A DNA stretch of 64,000 nucleotides from Pseudideonella sakaiensis (GTDB lineage: Bacteria > Pseudomonadota > Gammaproteobacteria > Burkholderiales > Burkholderiaceae_C): NCBI RefSeq assembly GCF_001293525.1, contig NZ_BBYR01000007.1, forward strand, positions 62,001 through 126,000. The letters run 5' to 3'. Below, piece after piece: positions 33,680-50,293 of this stretch (position 1 is its first letter; each line of letters starts with the position of its first letter). A program made the position numbers and the translations under genes. The notes below the pieces were generated by a model. That model saw only the letters and a program-made list of their open reading frames with translations, made no database searches and was not told where the DNA came from.

Positions 33680-34450
33680 CTAGCCTGCCGCTTCGTCGGC
33701 CGGCCGCGCCGGCATCGGCCACATCATCAGCCCATGCTCGAGCGCGCCGAGCGCGACCAGCGTGGCCACCAGCAGCAGCGCGGCGTGGTCGTGGGCGCTG
33801 GTGCCGTCGGCGGTGGCGGCGCCGACCAGCGCGGCGACCGCGGCCAGCGAGGCCAGCATCGACCACGGGAACAGGCCGTTCATCGGGCGGCGCCGGAAGT
33901 AGCTGGCGAGGTAGCGCAGGTGCGGCGGCAGCATCTCGGCCTGCAGGTTGCGCGCGCCGAGGAAGAGGTTCAGCTTGGCGCTCAGGCGCAGCACCCACAG
34001 CGCGGCGAAGGTCCACAGCGCGGCGCGGCTGCCGCCGGCCGGCGTGGCCCACCAGACGGCGCCGGCCAGCGCGAGCAGCGCGAGCTCGTGGTGCAGCAGC
34101 ACCTGCACCGCGTAGCGCACGCGGTTCAGCGGGCCGGCGTCCGGCGGGCAGGGCAGGCGGCGCGGGCCGGTGACGTAGCCGAGCAGGAAGGCGAGCTCCT
34201 GCCAGCCCCACAGCAGCAGCGCGAGGCTGAAGCCGAGGTAGGCGGCGGCCGGGCCGTCGGCGCCGCCGCTGGCGGCCAGCGCGGCGATCATCGGCAGCAG
34301 CGCCAGCGTGCCGAGCGCCATCGTGCGCGGGTGGGTGTGGCGCGGCCGCGTGGCCAGGTGGTGCACGGCGCGCGTGCCCAGCCACCACGCCAGGATGGTG
34401 AAGACCACCGGCACGATGGCGCCGAGGCCCCCCGGCGTGGCGGCTCCCAT
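33680..34450 (-). CDS. puhE: photosynthetic complex assembly protein PuhE (DUF3623)
   Basis: A 256-residue inner-membrane protein of the PuhE family, required for normal assembly of the reaction centre/light-harvesting complex in purple bacteria. Seven or so hydrophobic helices are seen; diagnostic stretches are FTILAWWLGTRAVHHLATRP near the start, WGWQELAFLLGYVTGPRR, LNLFLGARNLQAEMLPPHL and ALEHGLMMWPMP at the end. The ATG at 34450 lies 8 bp after acsF; a GTG overlapping the acsF stop (34462) is an alternative. It is the last gene of the bchF-to-puhE superoperon. Its TAG stop lies in the CTAG flank of the insertion remnant. Confidence 0.9.
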   Translation of the reverse strand: MGAATPGGLGAIVPVVFTILAWWLGTRAVHHLATRPRHTHPRTMALGTLALLPMIAALAASGGADGPAAAYLGFSLALLLWGWQELAFLLGYVTGPRRLPCPPDAGPLNRVRYAVQVLLHHELALLALAGAVWWATPAGGSRAALWTFAALWVLRLSAKLNLFLGARNLQAEMLPPHLRYLASYFRRRPMNGLFPWSMLASLAAVAALVGAATADGTSAHDHAALLLVATLVALGALEHGLMMWPMPARPADEAAG

Positions 34451-34458
34451 CGCGGGGC

Positions 34459-35532
34459 TCACCAGGCCGGCGCGACGCGCACGGCCTCGGGCAGGTCGTG
34501 CCGGCGCACCGGCAGCAGGTACAGGCGCAGCAGCGTGCCGCCCGCGCTCAGCGCGCCGCGGGCCTGCTGCCACCAGCCCAGCGGGCCGCCGCGGGCGCGG
34601 CCGGCCTCGATGCGTGCGGCCGCGGCGACCAGCCGGTCCATGCCGGCCAGGAAGGCCGGGTGGTCGATGTCCAGGCTGATCGGGAACACCTGCTTCGAGA
34701 TCTCGTTGGTGATCGCGAAGACGCGGCGGTCGTAGTCGGTCGGGTCGAGGCCGAAGGCGGCGTTCAACGCCGGGCGCTGGTGGTCACGCACGTACATGGT
34801 CGCGTACACCGCGAGCAGGAAGAAGCGGATCCACCAGCGGTTGCCGCCCTCGAGCAGGTGGGGGTTGGCACGCAGGATCAGCGCGAAGGACTCGCCGTGC
34901 CGGAATTCATCGTTGCACCAGCGCTCGAACCACTTGAAGATCGGGTGGAAGCAGCGCTCGGGGTGGCGTTCCAGCGCGCGGAAGATCGTGATGTAGCGCG
35001 CGTAGCCGATCTTCTCGGACAGGTAGGTCGCGTAGAAGATGTACTTCGGCTTGAAGAAGGTCAGCGCCTTGTTGCGCTTGAGCTCGCCCAGGTCGACGCC
35101 GAGGCCGAAGTCCTTCAGCGACTGGTTCAGGAAGCCCGCGTGGCGCGACTCGTCGCGCGCCATGTAGCGCATCAGGCGCTTCACGTCGGGGTTGTCGACG
35201 CGCTTGGCGATCTCGTTGTAGAGCACGCAGCCGGAGAACTCCGAGGTCAGCGAGCTGACGAGGAAGGCCAGGAACTCGGCCCGCAGCTCCGGCGACCAGG
35301 TCGGCGCGAGGGCGGCCACCTCCTCGGCGAAGCCCTCGTCGCGGCGGAAGTGGTCGTGGTTGTTGTCGCCCTCGTATTCCTCCAGCATCGCGTCCCACTG
35401 GGCGCGCAGCGCGGAGACGTCGAGCCGGTCCATCGCAGCGAAGTCGGTGGTGTAGAAGCGCGGCTTCAGCAGCGCGTCGGCGCGCGCCTCTTCGTTGGCA
35501 TCGGCGGCGGTGACGAGGGTCGGGGCGTTCAT
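34459..35532 (-). CDS. acsF: Mg-protoporphyrin IX monomethyl ester (oxidative) cyclase
   Basis: A 357-residue di-iron enzyme that closes the isocyclic ring of bacteriochlorophyll using O2 (Mg-protoporphyrin monomethyl ester to divinyl protochlorophyllide). The iron-binding ExxH motifs are clear: DESRHAG (about 133) and NDEFRHGE (about 210), with [14 protein letters not shown] supplying another Glu. Length matches the family. It overlaps puhC by 4 bp (ATGA). Having acsF inside the puh operon is typical of betaproteobacterial phototrophs. The O2-independent enzyme BchE is not in this window, so whether the strain can make pigment without O2 cannot be decided here. Confidence 0.95.
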   Translation of the reverse strand: MNAPTLVTAADANEEARADALLKPRFYTTDFAAMDRLDVSALRAQWDAMLEEYEGDNNHDHFRRDEGFAEEVAALAPTWSPELRAEFLAFLVSSLTSEFSGCVLYNEIAKRVDNPDVKRLMRYMARDESRHAGFLNQSLKDFGLGVDLGELKRNKALTFFKPKYIFYATYLSEKIGYARYITIFRALERHPERCFHPIFKWFERWCNDEFRHGESFALILRANPHLLEGGNRWWIRFFLLAVYATMYVRDHQRPALNAAFGLDPTDYDRRVFAITNEISKQVFPISLDIDHPAFLAGMDRLVAAAARIEAGRARGGPLGWWQQARGALSAGGTLLRLYLLPVRRHDLPEAVRVAPAW

Positions 35533-36014
35533 GGGCGGGGCTCCGGGGGCCCGAGCAGGCGGGCGAAGGCGGCGGCGTTGGTCGCGCCGAAGGAGGCGAG
35601 GTCGATGCGGCGGCCGGTCAGCGGGTCGCCCAGCACCAGCCGGCCGTCGCGGGTGGCGGCGAGCTCGAACGGCGCCGCGGGCCCGAGGCCGTGGCGCAGG
35701 CGCTCGCGGGCCAGGCCGCGCAGCGCGCTGCGCGCGAAGCCGTCCTCGCCGGGGGCGATGCGGTGGATGACGCGGCCGTCGGCGGCATCGACGAGTTCGA
35801 CGCCGCCGTCCGGCTGGTCCACCACGCGCAGCGCGCGCCGGGCGCGCACGGCTTCGGCGCCGTCGGCGGCCGGGCCGGCCGTGGCCGGTGCCGTGGCGGG
35901 GCGCGGGCTGCCGACCGGGCCGGCCAGCGCCGCCGCCAGCACGGCGACCGCGACCACGCCGCCGGCGCCGAGCAGCAGCGGGGCGGGCAGGGTGGGGCGG
36001 AGGGTGTCGGCCAT
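35529..36014 (-). CDS. puhC: photosynthetic complex assembly protein PuhC
   Basis: A 161-residue protein with one N-terminal membrane helix (about 12-33) and a periplasmic domain, the PuhC plan. Diagnostic bits are the [21 protein letters not shown] and [21 protein letters not shown] segments and the [30 protein letters not shown] end (cited by key residues). PuhC aids reaction-centre/LH1 assembly. The Ala/Pro-rich linker at 32-55 is longer than in better-known examples. The ATG at 36014 is preferred; its stop overlaps the acsF start. Confidence 0.87.
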   Translation of the reverse strand: MADTLRPTLPAPLLLGAGGVVAVAVLAAALAGPVGSPRPATAPATAGPAADGAEAVRARRALRVVDQPDGGVELVDAADGRVIHRIAPGEDGFARSALRGLARERLRHGLGPAAPFELAATRDGRLVLGDPLTGRRIDLASFGATNAAAFARLLGPPEPRP

Positions 36015-36064
36015 GGTGGGGCGGGGCAGCGCGGCAGCGACGCGTTCGGCGCGGGTGATCGGCC

Positions 36065-36688
36065 TCAGGCTGGGCGGGCGGCAGCGGGCCGCGTCGCCGC
36101 GTGCTCGCGGGCCGCGCGCGCCAGCACCGCGCCGACCTCGCGGGCGTCCGGCAGGCCGCGCAGCATCGGCTGGGTGCGCGCGACGCGCCACGGCCGCACG
36201 TGCGGCCACAGGTGCAGCCAGGCGATGCGCTGGCCGTCGGCCAGCGTCAGCGCGATGTCGCCGCTGCCGCCGCGGCGCAGCCGCAGGTCGGCCGCGACGA
36301 TCTGCGACAGCGGCAGGTTGTAGGCCACGCTGAGCACGATGCCGATGCTCATCACGATGCGCTGGTCGGTCAGCGTGTAGGTCGCGGTGCGCGCCATCAG
36401 CCAGGCGATCAGGCCGAGCAGGCCGAGGCCCAGCACGGCCATCGGCAGCGCGGTCGCCAGCTGCGCGGCGAGCTGCGCCGGGCCGGCACCGTCGGCCCAG
36501 GCGCTGGCTACCTGCCAGCCGATCAGCACCACGAAGTAGGCCGCCACCAGGTCGCCGTGCAGCGCATGGCGGGCCAGCAGCCAGGGGTCGGGCCGGCCCT
36601 GCCAGAGCAGGCGCTCGCCACTCGGCAGCGCCTGCGGCAGGCCGTCCGCGGCCTCGAACTCGTGTTCGCCGACGAGCTGGGAACTCAC
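36065..36688 (-). CDS. puhB: photosynthetic complex assembly protein PuhB (PH-like domain)
   Basis: A 207-residue membrane protein of the PuhB family. The N-terminal part has [24 protein letters not shown], the opening of a bacterial PH-like domain; two hydrophobic helices (about 44-63 and 83-105) follow, then [14 protein letters not shown] and the [25 protein letters not shown] strand region (key residues). PuhB is known to dimerise and help assemble the reaction centre. It lies 34 bp after puhA and 50 bp before puhC. Confidence 0.9.
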   Translation of the reverse strand: MSSQLVGEHEFEAADGLPQALPSGERLLWQGRPDPWLLARHALHGDLVAAYFVVLIGWQVASAWADGAGPAQLAAQLATALPMAVLGLGLLGLIAWLMARTATYTLTDQRIVMSIGIVLSVAYNLPLSQIVAADLRLRRGGSGDIALTLADGQRIAWLHLWPHVRPWRVARTQPMLRGLPDAREVGAVLARAAREHAATRPAAARPA

Positions 36689-36722
36689 GACAGCCTTCCG
36701 TGCGGGGGCCGGGCGCCGGCCA

Positions 36723-37490
36723 TCACAGCAGCGGTTCCTGGCGCTGCGCCGTCGCGTAGAGCGTGCCGGCGCCGTAGAAGGCCATGACCTTCTCCTCCTC
36801 CAGCAGCGTCACGCGGTCGGCGTCGCGGGTGCGCGGCACGCGGGCGATCTGCTCGCCCAGCAGCGAGGCCACGCGCACGCGGCGGCGGTCGATGCGGGCG
36901 AAGTTCATCGGCAGCAGCACGCGGCCGGCGCCACCCGCCAGCTCGACCTCGAGGTAGCGCAGCAGGGCCTCGGCCCGGTCCACCCAGGCGTCGACCACGC
37001 GGCCGGCCACCCGGCCGTCGGCGCCCTCGACGTCGAGGCCGCGCGGGTCGGTGTCCTCGTGCGCCACGCCCCAGGCCGGGTCGAGGCGCAGCGGCACCAG
37101 GCGATCCGTGCCTTCGAAGGTCGTGTCCGGCACGTCGGCGCGCGGCGCGATGCTGCCCGGGCCGACGCCCGAGGCCAGCGCGTCGCCGTCCGGCTGCAGC
37201 GGCGCGCCGGGCCAGGGGCCGACCGGGCGCGCGCCGGTCACCGGCACCGGCGCCTCGGCGCGCGGCACGCTCACGCTGCGGCCGTCGCGCAGGCGGTAGG
37301 TCTTCGGCTCCGGCACGGCCGGCCAGCCCTGCACCGCGACGCGGCTGTTGCTGCGGTCGGACTCGAGCGGGTAGCCCTCGCGCTTGTTCTCGCGGTGCAG
37401 GTAGATCAGCAGGCCGGCGAAGAAGATCCAGAACGCATACAGCACGAGCTGGGCGACGTCGATGTACGGGGTGATGGCTCCGGTGGACAT
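36723..37490 (-). CDS. puhA: photosynthetic reaction centre H subunit
   Basis: A 255-residue reaction-centre H chain. One N-terminal membrane helix (VAQLVLYAFWIFFAGLLIYL, residues 13-32) is followed by the conserved REGYPLESDRS turn and a cytoplasmic beta-rich domain with VPEPKTYRLRDG and GVAHEDTDPRGLDVEGADG. The Glu/Asp-rich middle and GRVLLPMNFARID region hold residues used for proton delivery to the secondary quinone. AAGGAGA precedes the ATG. H anchors the L and M chains, which are encoded by puf genes not in this window. Confidence 0.96.
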   Translation of the reverse strand: MSTGAITPYIDVAQLVLYAFWIFFAGLLIYLHRENKREGYPLESDRSNSRVAVQGWPAVPEPKTYRLRDGRSVSVPRAEAPVPVTGARPVGPWPGAPLQPDGDALASGVGPGSIAPRADVPDTTFEGTDRLVPLRLDPAWGVAHEDTDPRGLDVEGADGRVAGRVVDAWVDRAEALLRYLEVELAGGAGRVLLPMNFARIDRRRVRVASLLGEQIARVPRTRDADRVTLLEEEKVMAFYGAGTLYATAQRQEPLL

Positions 37491-37506
37491 GGTGTTCTCC
37501 TTGCGT

Positions 37507-38958
37507 TCAACCGGGGAAGCGGGCGAAACCGATCGGCCCGCGCGCAGGCGGGGCCGTCGAGCGGCGCACGAGGGGACCGAGCGCGACCAGGGTCGCGAAC
37601 AGCAATGCAATCTCGACGTGGTAGACGGCCAGGTAGCCGACGGCCGGGCCGGTCAGCGCCGGGCCCAGGCGGTCGGCGTCGGCCAGCAGCGCCACGCCGT
37701 CGCGCAGCGCGCCGGCCAGCGCGATCGCGCCGCCCGCCGCGGTGGCCTGCACCGCGCCCCAGGCGCCGAGCGCGAGGCCGCGGTGGCTGCTGGCCAGGCC
37801 CATCGCGGCCACCAGCATGCTGACCGAGAACAGGCCGCCGCCGCAGCCCATCGCCAGCACGCCGATGCGGAACAGGTCGGCCGAGTGCAGCGGCGCGGCG
37901 AAGACGATGGCGCACAGCGCGCCGACGCCGGCCAGCGTGCCGCCGGCGGCCAGGCGCGAGGCGTCGCCGCCGCGCTGCAGCCGGCGCGCGGCGAGCGCGA
38001 AGCCGAGCAGCGCACCGGCGGCGAACAGCGCGGTCAGCAGGCTGGTGTCGCCCACGCCGAGGCCGAGCACGGTGCCGCCATAGGGCTCGAGCACCACGTC
38101 CTGCATGCCGAAGGCCGCGGTGCCCAGGCCGAGCGCGGTGAGGTAGCGCCGCGTCGGGCCCTGCTGCGCGAACACGGCCCAGGCGGCGCGGAAGTCGTCG
38201 TCGTCCTGCGCCGCGGCGGCCGCGGCCGCGCGGCGCTGCGCGCGCAGCGGGTCGCGCGGTTCCTGCTTCCACAGCGCGATGACGTTGAGCGCCAGCGTCA
38301 GCATCGCGGCGCCCTGTACCACCTGGATCAGCCGCAGCGGGGTGAAACGCTGCAGCAGCCCGCCGAACAGCAGGCCGCCGAGCAGCAGGCCGACCAGCAG
38401 CATCACGTACATCAGCGCGACCACGCGCGGGCGCCGGTCCTCCGGCGCCAGGTCGGTGGCCAGCGCCAGGCCGGCGGTCTGCGTGGTCTGCAGCCCGCCG
38501 CCGACCATCAGGAAGGCCAGCGCCGCCGCCACCTCGCCGACCCAGACCGGCCCGTGCGTGTCGCCCGACAGGATCAGCAGCGCGAAGGGCATGATCGCCA
38601 GCCCGCCGAACTGCAGCAGCGTGCCGTACCAGAGGTAGGGCACGCGGCGCCAGCCGAAGCTGGAGACGTGGGTGTCCGAGCCGAAACCGATGCGCGCGCG
38701 CCAGGGCGCCGTCAGCAGCGGCAGCGCGACCATCGCCGCGACCAGCCAGGCCGCCACGCCGAGCTCGACGATCATCACCCGGTTCAGCGTGCCGACCAGC
38801 AGCGCGGTCGCGATGCCCACCGAGACCTGGAACAGCGACAGCCGCAGCAGCCGCGGCAGCGGCAGGTCCGCGCTGGCCGCGTCGGCGAAGGGCAGCGCAT
38901 GCCGCCCGATGCCCTGCCAGAAGCGCACCGAGGCGCGCGGGCGCGTGGACCGGTTCAT
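37507..38958 (-). CDS. lhaA: light-harvesting 1 assembly protein LhaA (PucC/BCH2-family MFS)
   Basis: A 483-residue, 12-helix membrane protein of the PucC family within the major facilitator superfamily. LhaA helps assemble the LH1 antenna, probably by handling bacteriochlorophyll or antenna peptides. Family hallmarks: LFQVSVGIATALLVGTLNRVMIVELGV near the start, PWRARIGFGSD, the RRVPYLWYGTLLQFGGL stretch, and FGMQDVVLEPYGGTVLGLGVG at the start of the second half. It is placed between bchM and puhA as in other purple bacteria and overlaps bchM by 4 bp. A paralogue is at 51184. Confidence 0.93.
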   Translation of the reverse strand: MNRSTRPRASVRFWQGIGRHALPFADAASADLPLPRLLRLSLFQVSVGIATALLVGTLNRVMIVELGVAAWLVAAMVALPLLTAPWRARIGFGSDTHVSSFGWRRVPYLWYGTLLQFGGLAIMPFALLILSGDTHGPVWVGEVAAALAFLMVGGGLQTTQTAGLALATDLAPEDRRPRVVALMYVMLLVGLLLGGLLFGGLLQRFTPLRLIQVVQGAAMLTLALNVIALWKQEPRDPLRAQRRAAAAAAAQDDDDFRAAWAVFAQQGPTRRYLTALGLGTAAFGMQDVVLEPYGGTVLGLGVGDTSLLTALFAAGALLGFALAARRLQRGGDASRLAAGGTLAGVGALCAIVFAAPLHSADLFRIGVLAMGCGGGLFSVSMLVAAMGLASSHRGLALGAWGAVQATAAGGAIALAGALRDGVALLADADRLGPALTGPAVGYLAVYHVEIALLFATLVALGPLVRRSTAPPARGPIGFARFPG

Positions 38959-39652
38959 CGTGGCCTCAGCTCCGCGGCCTGCGAGGTGTAGAAGCCGCTG
39001 GCCACGCGCTGCTCGCGCGCCAGGCCCCAGCGCGCCAGCGCCGGCTCGCGGTGCAGGCGGCGCGCCAGCAGGCGCGGCGCCACCGGCACGATGGCCGGCG
39101 CGCGGTCGCCGCGCGGGAACAGCCGGCCCACCGCATGCATCGCCGCCAGCAGCGGTGTGCGCGGTGCATAGGTGAAGGCGATCGACGCGGCGGTGCGCGC
39201 CGACAGCCGTTCCAGCGCCCGCACGGCCTGGGCCGGCTCGTAGTGGATCAGCGAGTCCATCAGCACCACGTGGTCGAAGCGGCCGAGCGCCGGGTCGAGC
39301 ATGTCGCCGGCCTCGAAGCGGATGCGTGGCCGCACCTCGGCCGGCAGGCGCTCCTCGGCCAGGCGCAGCAGCGTCGGCGACAGGTCGACCGCCACCACGT
39401 CGGCGCCGCGGCGCGCGGCCTCCAGCGCGAGCGCGCCGGTGCCGCAGCCGGCGTCGAGCACGCGCGCGCCGCGCAGGTCCTCGGGCAGCCAGGACAGCAG
39501 CGTCGCGCGCATGCGGTCGCGGCCGGCCCGCACGCTGCCGCGGATGCGGCCGAGCGGCGCGTCCGAGGTCAGGCGCGCCCAGGCCGCGGCCGCGGTGCGG
39601 TCGAAGTAGGCCTCGATGTGCCCGCGGCGCTCGTCGTAGTGCACGTCGCTCA

Positions 39653-39653
<1 letters not shown>
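38955..39653 (-). CDS. bchM: Mg-protoporphyrin IX O-methyltransferase
   Basis: A 232-residue SAM-dependent methyltransferase that methylates the C13 propionate of Mg-protoporphyrin IX, giving the substrate of AcsF. The N-terminal HYDERRGHIEAYFDRTAAAAW segment (key residues) is BchM-specific, followed by motif I VLDAGCGTGALALEAARRGA, the VDLSPTLLRLAEERL loop and VVLMDSLIHYEP. Length equals the norm. The ATG overlaps the bchL stop by one base and the stop overlaps lhaA. Confidence 0.95.
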
Positions 39654-44137
<4,484 letters not shown>

Positions 44138-44166
<29 letters not shown>

Positions 44167-45733
44167 AGAGGGTCTCGACGGTGATCTGGGTCAGCGCGCG
44201 CTCGCTGGCGTAGCGTTCGGTGTTGCGGCGCGCCTTCGCGCGCACGAAGAAGGGGATCTTGCGCAGCTCCAGCTCGGCGTCCGGGGTCCACGCGGGCGAG
44301 CCGTCGCCGGCGGCGCGGTCGAGCGCTGCACCCGCCGCCGCGGCCACCGCACTCGGTGGCGCCGGGATCGGGATGTCGTCCACCGGCAGCGGCGCCCGGT
44401 CGGGCAGCGCGGCATGGCTGCGCCCCAGGTGCGAGGCCGGGGCGTCCTCGTGGAACTCGAAGTCGCCGCGGAACATGCCCAGCAGGTGTTCCTCCAGCCC
44501 CATCATCAGCGGCTGCACCCAGGTGTCGAACAGCACGTTCGCACCCTCGACGCCCATCTGCGGCGCATGCCGCGCGGGAAAGTCCTGCACGTGCACCGGC
44601 GCGGAGATCACCGCGCAGGGCAGGCCCAGGCGCTTGGCGATGTGGCGCTCCATCTGCGTGCCGAGCACCAGGTCGGGCTGCAGCGCGGCGATCTGTTCCT
44701 CGACCGCGAGGTAGTCGTCGGTGATCAGCGCCTCCAGGCCGAGCGCCGTCGCCTCGGCGCGCACCTCGCGCGCGAACTCGCGGCTGTAGGTGCCCAGCCC
44801 GACCACCGTCAGGCCGATCTCGTGCGCGGCGACACGCGCGGCCGCGATCGCGTGCGTGGCGTCGCCGAACACGAAGACGCGCTTGCCGCTCAGGTAGGTC
44901 GAGTCGACCGACTGCGCGTACCAGGTGGCGCGCGGCGACACCAGCCCCGGCGGCACGGGCACGCCGGCCAGCGCGGCCACCTCGTCGACGAAGCGCCGTG
45001 TCGCCGCGGTGCCGATCGGCACGGTGTGCGTGAAGGGCTGGCCGAAGCGGCGCTGCAGCCACGCGGCGGCCTGCTGCGCGACCTCGGGGTAGAGCACGAC
45101 GTTGAAGTCGGCCTCGGGAAGGCGGGCGATGTCGTCCGGCGTCGCCTCCCATGGGGCGACCACGTGCACGCCGATGCCCAGCGCCTGCAGCAGCCCGCGC
45201 ACCTCGCGCAGGTCGTCGCGGTGGCGGAAGCCGAGCGCGGTCGCGCCGAGCAGGTTGCACAGCGGCCGCCCGTGGGTGCGCGGCGCCGCCGGCGCGCGCG
45301 CCAGCGTGCGCACCAGCTGGTAGAAGGTCTCGGAGGCGCCCCAGTTCTCCTTGCGCTGGTAGGACGGCAGCTCCAGCGGGATCACCGGCACCGGCAGGTC
45401 GAGCGCGCGCGCCAGCCCGCCCGGGTCGTCCTGCAGCAGCTCGGCGGTGCAGGAGGCGCCGACCAGGATGGCCTGCGGGCGGAAGCGCTCGTGCGCGTCG
45501 CGCAGCGTGTCCTGGAAGCGCTGCGCGGTGTCGCCGCCCAGGTCGCGCGCCTGGAAGGTGGTGTAGCTGACCGGGGGCCGCTGGCCGCGCCGCTCGATCA
45601 TCGTGAACAGCAGGTCGGCGTAGGTGTCGCCCTGCGGCGCGTGCAGCACGTAGTGCAGCCCGCGCATCGCGGTGGCGATGCGCATCGCGCCGACGTGCGG
45701 CGGTCCTTCGTAGGTCCAGAGCGTCAACTGCAT
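44138..45733 (-). CDS. bchB: light-independent protochlorophyllide reductase subunit B
   Basis: A 531-residue catalytic subunit of DPOR, which reduces ring D of protochlorophyllide in the dark. Asp36 (QGDTY), the unusual fourth ligand of the shared [4Fe-4S] cluster, and Cys95 (GASCTAE) are both at their expected places. Other BchB blocks are [20 protein letters not shown] at the start and [15 protein letters not shown] before the C-terminal [20 protein letters not shown] segment (key residues). It begins 3 bp after bchN and overlaps bchH. Confidence 0.96.
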
Positions 45734-45736
45734 CGC

Positions 45737-47559
<1,823 letters not shown>

Positions 47560-47790
47560 CCGCGCGCGGCCGATCTGCATTTAGTGCTTGACCGGGCCAG
47601 CAAAGCGGCCGACAGTGCGGCGCAACAGCCGCTTCCCGCAGTACCGCTCCCGGTTGGGGTGGGTCGGGGGCCGTGGCAGTCGTTCCGCCACGTCGTCGAT
47701 CGACCCCCGATGCGCCCCAAGGCCCGTCAGCAGCCCGCCCCCGGCGGACGGGCTCAGAGGCCGCCGGCCACCGGCCCCGAGGAGTCCGTG
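47560..47790 (+). other. non-coding leader between the PpsR sites and aerR
   Basis: About 230 bp with no recognised gene. The frame of aerR stays open across it, but the composition and lack of similarity to AerR argue that it is a leader. TTGACC at 47588-47593 resembles a -35 but no matching -10 is evident. A long untranslated leader for aerR would contrast with the leaderless divergent bchF. Confidence 0.4.
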
Positions 47791-48681
47791 GTGCAAGTTT
47801 TCAGGCAGGCGCAGCCACCGCCGGGCGGCAACCGGCCGAGCCGGTCCGCCGCCGAGCCGGCGCAGGCGCAGGCGCAGGACGGCGAGGATTGCGCCGCGTC
47901 GCTGCGTTCCACCATCGAGGCGGAGATCATTCCGCGCCTGATGCTCGCGCACCGCGGCGAGGCCGTGCGCGACCGTGCCGCGCGCGACACCGCCGCGCGC
48001 GCCGGCGTGCCGGTCGGCGAGGACCCGGTCGAGGCGCTGGCGCGTTGCCTGCTCGACGCGTCGGCCGACGAGGCCCGCCACCACGTGCGCGGCCAGCTGC
48101 TGGCCGGCGTGCCGCTGGAGTCGCTCTACCTGGATCTGCTGGCGCCCGCCGCGCAGCGACTGGGTGCGCTGTGGGAGGCCGACCGCTGCGATTTCACCCA
48201 GGTGACCGTCGGCCTGTGGCGGCTGCAGCAGATCGTCCACGAGGTCGGGCGCCGGCCCTGGCTGCCGGTGCAGTCGGGGGGCGCGGCCGGGCGCCGCGCG
48301 CTGCTGATGCCGGCCGAGGGCTCGCAGCACACCTTCGGGCTGCTGCTGGTGGGCGAGTTCTTCCGCCGGGCCGGCTGGGACGTCGCCGGCGACCCGACGC
48401 TGGCCCTGGACCAGGCGACGGCGCTGCTCGCCGGGTCCTGGTTCGACGTCGTCGGCATCTCCATCGGCAGCGAGTGCCATGTGGAGGGTGTCGCATCGGC
48501 TATCCTTGCGTTGCGTAAAGCATCGCTGAATCCCACCGTCGCCGTTCTGGTCGGGGGGCCGGTGGTACCGCTGTGGCCCGATTTCGTCGTCCGGGTCGGT
48601 GCCGATGCGACCGCGCCGGATGCGGCGTCGGCCGTGGCCGTCGCCGATGCGCTGGTGTCGCGCCGCGACGCCGCCGCCTGA
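47791..48681 (+). CDS. aerR: AerR/PpaA-type cobalamin-binding photosynthesis regulator
   Basis: A ~296-residue regulator of the AerR/PpaA family, which binds B12 in the light and modulates PpsR/CrtJ. The N-terminal 35 residues are Pro/Gln/Ala-rich; then a helical region with [40 protein letters not shown] (key residues W, E, D, F) and a Rossmann-like B12/SCHIC domain with [24 protein letters not shown] and [17 protein letters not shown]. The GTG at 47791 is chosen because GGAG is 6 nt upstream; a GTG one codon earlier is possible, and an ATG at 47710 would add a tail that looks non-homologous. ppsR follows 54 bp later, the standard arrangement. Confidence 0.87.
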
Positions 48682-48735
48682 GCCCTTCCCTGCCACCGAC
48701 CCCGTGAGAGCCGCCCCCAGGCCGCTGCCCCCCAG

Positions 48736-50187
48736 ATGGACACTGCCGGCGAGCCGTCCCTGAACCTGGCCGCCCAGCGGCTGCTGCGCGGCGTCGACCC
48801 GGCACTGGGCGCGGCGCTGCTGGCCGCCGCGGTCGATGTCGTGCTGGTGCTCGACGCGCAGGGCGTGGTCGAAGACGTCGTCGGCGGCCCGAACGCCTCG
48901 CCGATCGATGGCAGCGACGGCTGGATCGGGCGCCACTGGCTGGAGACGGTCACCGTCGAGAGCCGGCCGAAGGTGCTGGCGATGCTGCGCGATGCGATGC
49001 TGCGCCAGCCGCCCGAGGTCGCCTGGCGGCAGCTGAACCACCCCGCCGCCCACGGGGCCGACATCCCGGTGCAGTACTGCGCGCTGCCGGCCGGCGAGCG
49101 CGTGATCGCGGTCGGACGCGACCTGCGCGGCGTGGCGCTGCTGCAGCAGCGGCTGGTCGATGCGCAGCAGGCGATGGAGCGGGACTACCTGCGGCTGCGC
49201 CAGTCCGAGGCGCGCTACCGGCTGTTGTTCGAGAGCGTCGACGAGGCGGTGCTGGTGCTGGATGCCGCCACCCAGGAGGTGCTGGAGGCGAACCAGGCCG
49301 CGCTGCAGCTGTTCGGCGACGAGGCGCGGCGCCTGGTCGGCCGCCCGCTGCCGGACGCGGTGGACGCGGCGCACCGGGCCGAGCTGGGGGTGCGGCTCGC
49401 CGCCGCACGCGGCGCGGGCCGGCTCGACGGCGCGGAAGTGGCGCTGCCCGGGAGCAGCGATCCCGTGCACGTCTCCGGCACGCTGTTCAAGGGCGAGGCC
49501 GGCGCGCTGCTGCTGCTGCGCCTGGTGCCGCCGCGGCGTGTGGCCGGCGCCGCCGGCGCGCTCGGCGAGACCGCGCTGCGCCGCGTCGTCGAGGGCCTGC
49601 CGGACGCCTTCGTCGTCACCGACCTGCAGGGCCGGGTCCTCGTCACCAACCGAGCCTTCGCCGACCTGGTGCAGCTGCCCGCCGGCGAACAGGCCCAGGG
49701 CCAGTCGCTCGACCGCTGGCTCGGGCGCTCGGCGGTCGACCTGAACGTGCTGATGGGCAGCCTGCGCCAGCAGGGCGTGGTGCGCCTGTTCCCGACCACG
49801 CTGCGCGATGCCTTCGGTGGCAGCGCGCAGGTGGAAATCTCCGCGGTGGCGGTGCCGCAGGGCGAGCCGCCTTGCCTGGGCTTCGCGATCCGCGACGTCG
49901 AACGGCGGCTCTCGGTCGACTCCGCGCGGCCGCGCGAGCTGGCCCGCTCGCCCGGCCAGCTGGCCGAACTGGTCGGCCGCGTGCCGCTGAAGGACATCGT
50001 CGACGAGACGACCTGCCTGATCGAGCGCATGTGCATCGAGACCGCGCTGCAGCTCACGCGCGACAACCGGGCCTCGGCGGCCGAGATGCTCGGCCTGTCG
50101 CGCCAGAGCCTCTACGTGAAGCTGCGCCGCTACGGGCTCGGCGACCTCGGCGGCGGCGAGCCGAGCGAGCCCGCCAACGGCAGCTGA
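48736..50187 (+). CDS. ppsR: photosynthesis gene regulator PpsR/CrtJ
   Basis: A 483-residue aerobic regulator of photosynthesis genes. Order: N-terminal PAS-like domain (about 25-140), a coiled region with the [26 protein letters not shown] linker (key residues), PAS1 (about 155-270), PAS2 (about 285-400), and a C-terminal Fis-type helix-turn-helix ([22 protein letters not shown]). Cys433 in ERMCIE matches the redox-active Cys of CrtJ near the DNA-binding domain; another Cys (427) is close by. A Cys equivalent to the second, PAS-domain Cys of Rhodobacter proteins is not obvious. It should bind TGT-N12-ACA sites, of which several occur in this window. In Rubrivivax, PpsR is known to act both negatively and positively. 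Confidence 0.95.
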   Translation: MDTAGEPSLNLAAQRLLRGVDPALGAALLAAAVDVVLVLDAQGVVEDVVGGPNASPIDGSDGWIGRHWLETVTVESRPKVLAMLRDAMLRQPPEVAWRQLNHPAAHGADIPVQYCALPAGERVIAVGRDLRGVALLQQRLVDAQQAMERDYLRLRQSEARYRLLFESVDEAVLVLDAATQEVLEANQAALQLFGDEARRLVGRPLPDAVDAAHRAELGVRLAAARGAGRLDGAEVALPGSSDPVHVSGTLFKGEAGALLLLRLVPPRRVAGAAGALGETALRRVVEGLPDAFVVTDLQGRVLVTNRAFADLVQLPAGEQAQGQSLDRWLGRSAVDLNVLMGSLRQQGVVRLFPTTLRDAFGGSAQVEISAVAVPQGEPPCLGFAIRDVERRLSVDSARPRELARSPGQLAELVGRVPLKDIVDETTCLIERMCIETALQLTRDNRASAAEMLGLSRQSLYVKLRRYGLGDLGGGEPSEPANGS

Positions 50188-50244
50188 GCCGGGCGCCGGG
50201 GCCGGTTCGCGAGGCGCCTCGATGCCCATCGCGACGACTTCGAG

Positions 50245-50285
50245 TGTAAATGTCGGTTGACACTTTCGGCCGGCGGGTCCATAAC
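50245..50285 (+). promoter_or_regulatory. bchG promoter with a PpsR operator
   Basis: A perfect PpsR palindrome TGT-N12-ACA (50245-50262) has as its right half the -35 hexamer TTGACA (50257-50262). After a 17-bp spacer comes -10 CATAAC (50280-50285). The predicted start (about 50292) is only 2 nt before the bchG ATG at 50294. The operator therefore lies at -47 to -30, the same place as the proximal site at bchF. It shows that bchG has its own promoter and is not simply read from ppsR. Confidence 0.75.
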
Positions 50286-50293
50286 CCTGGACC

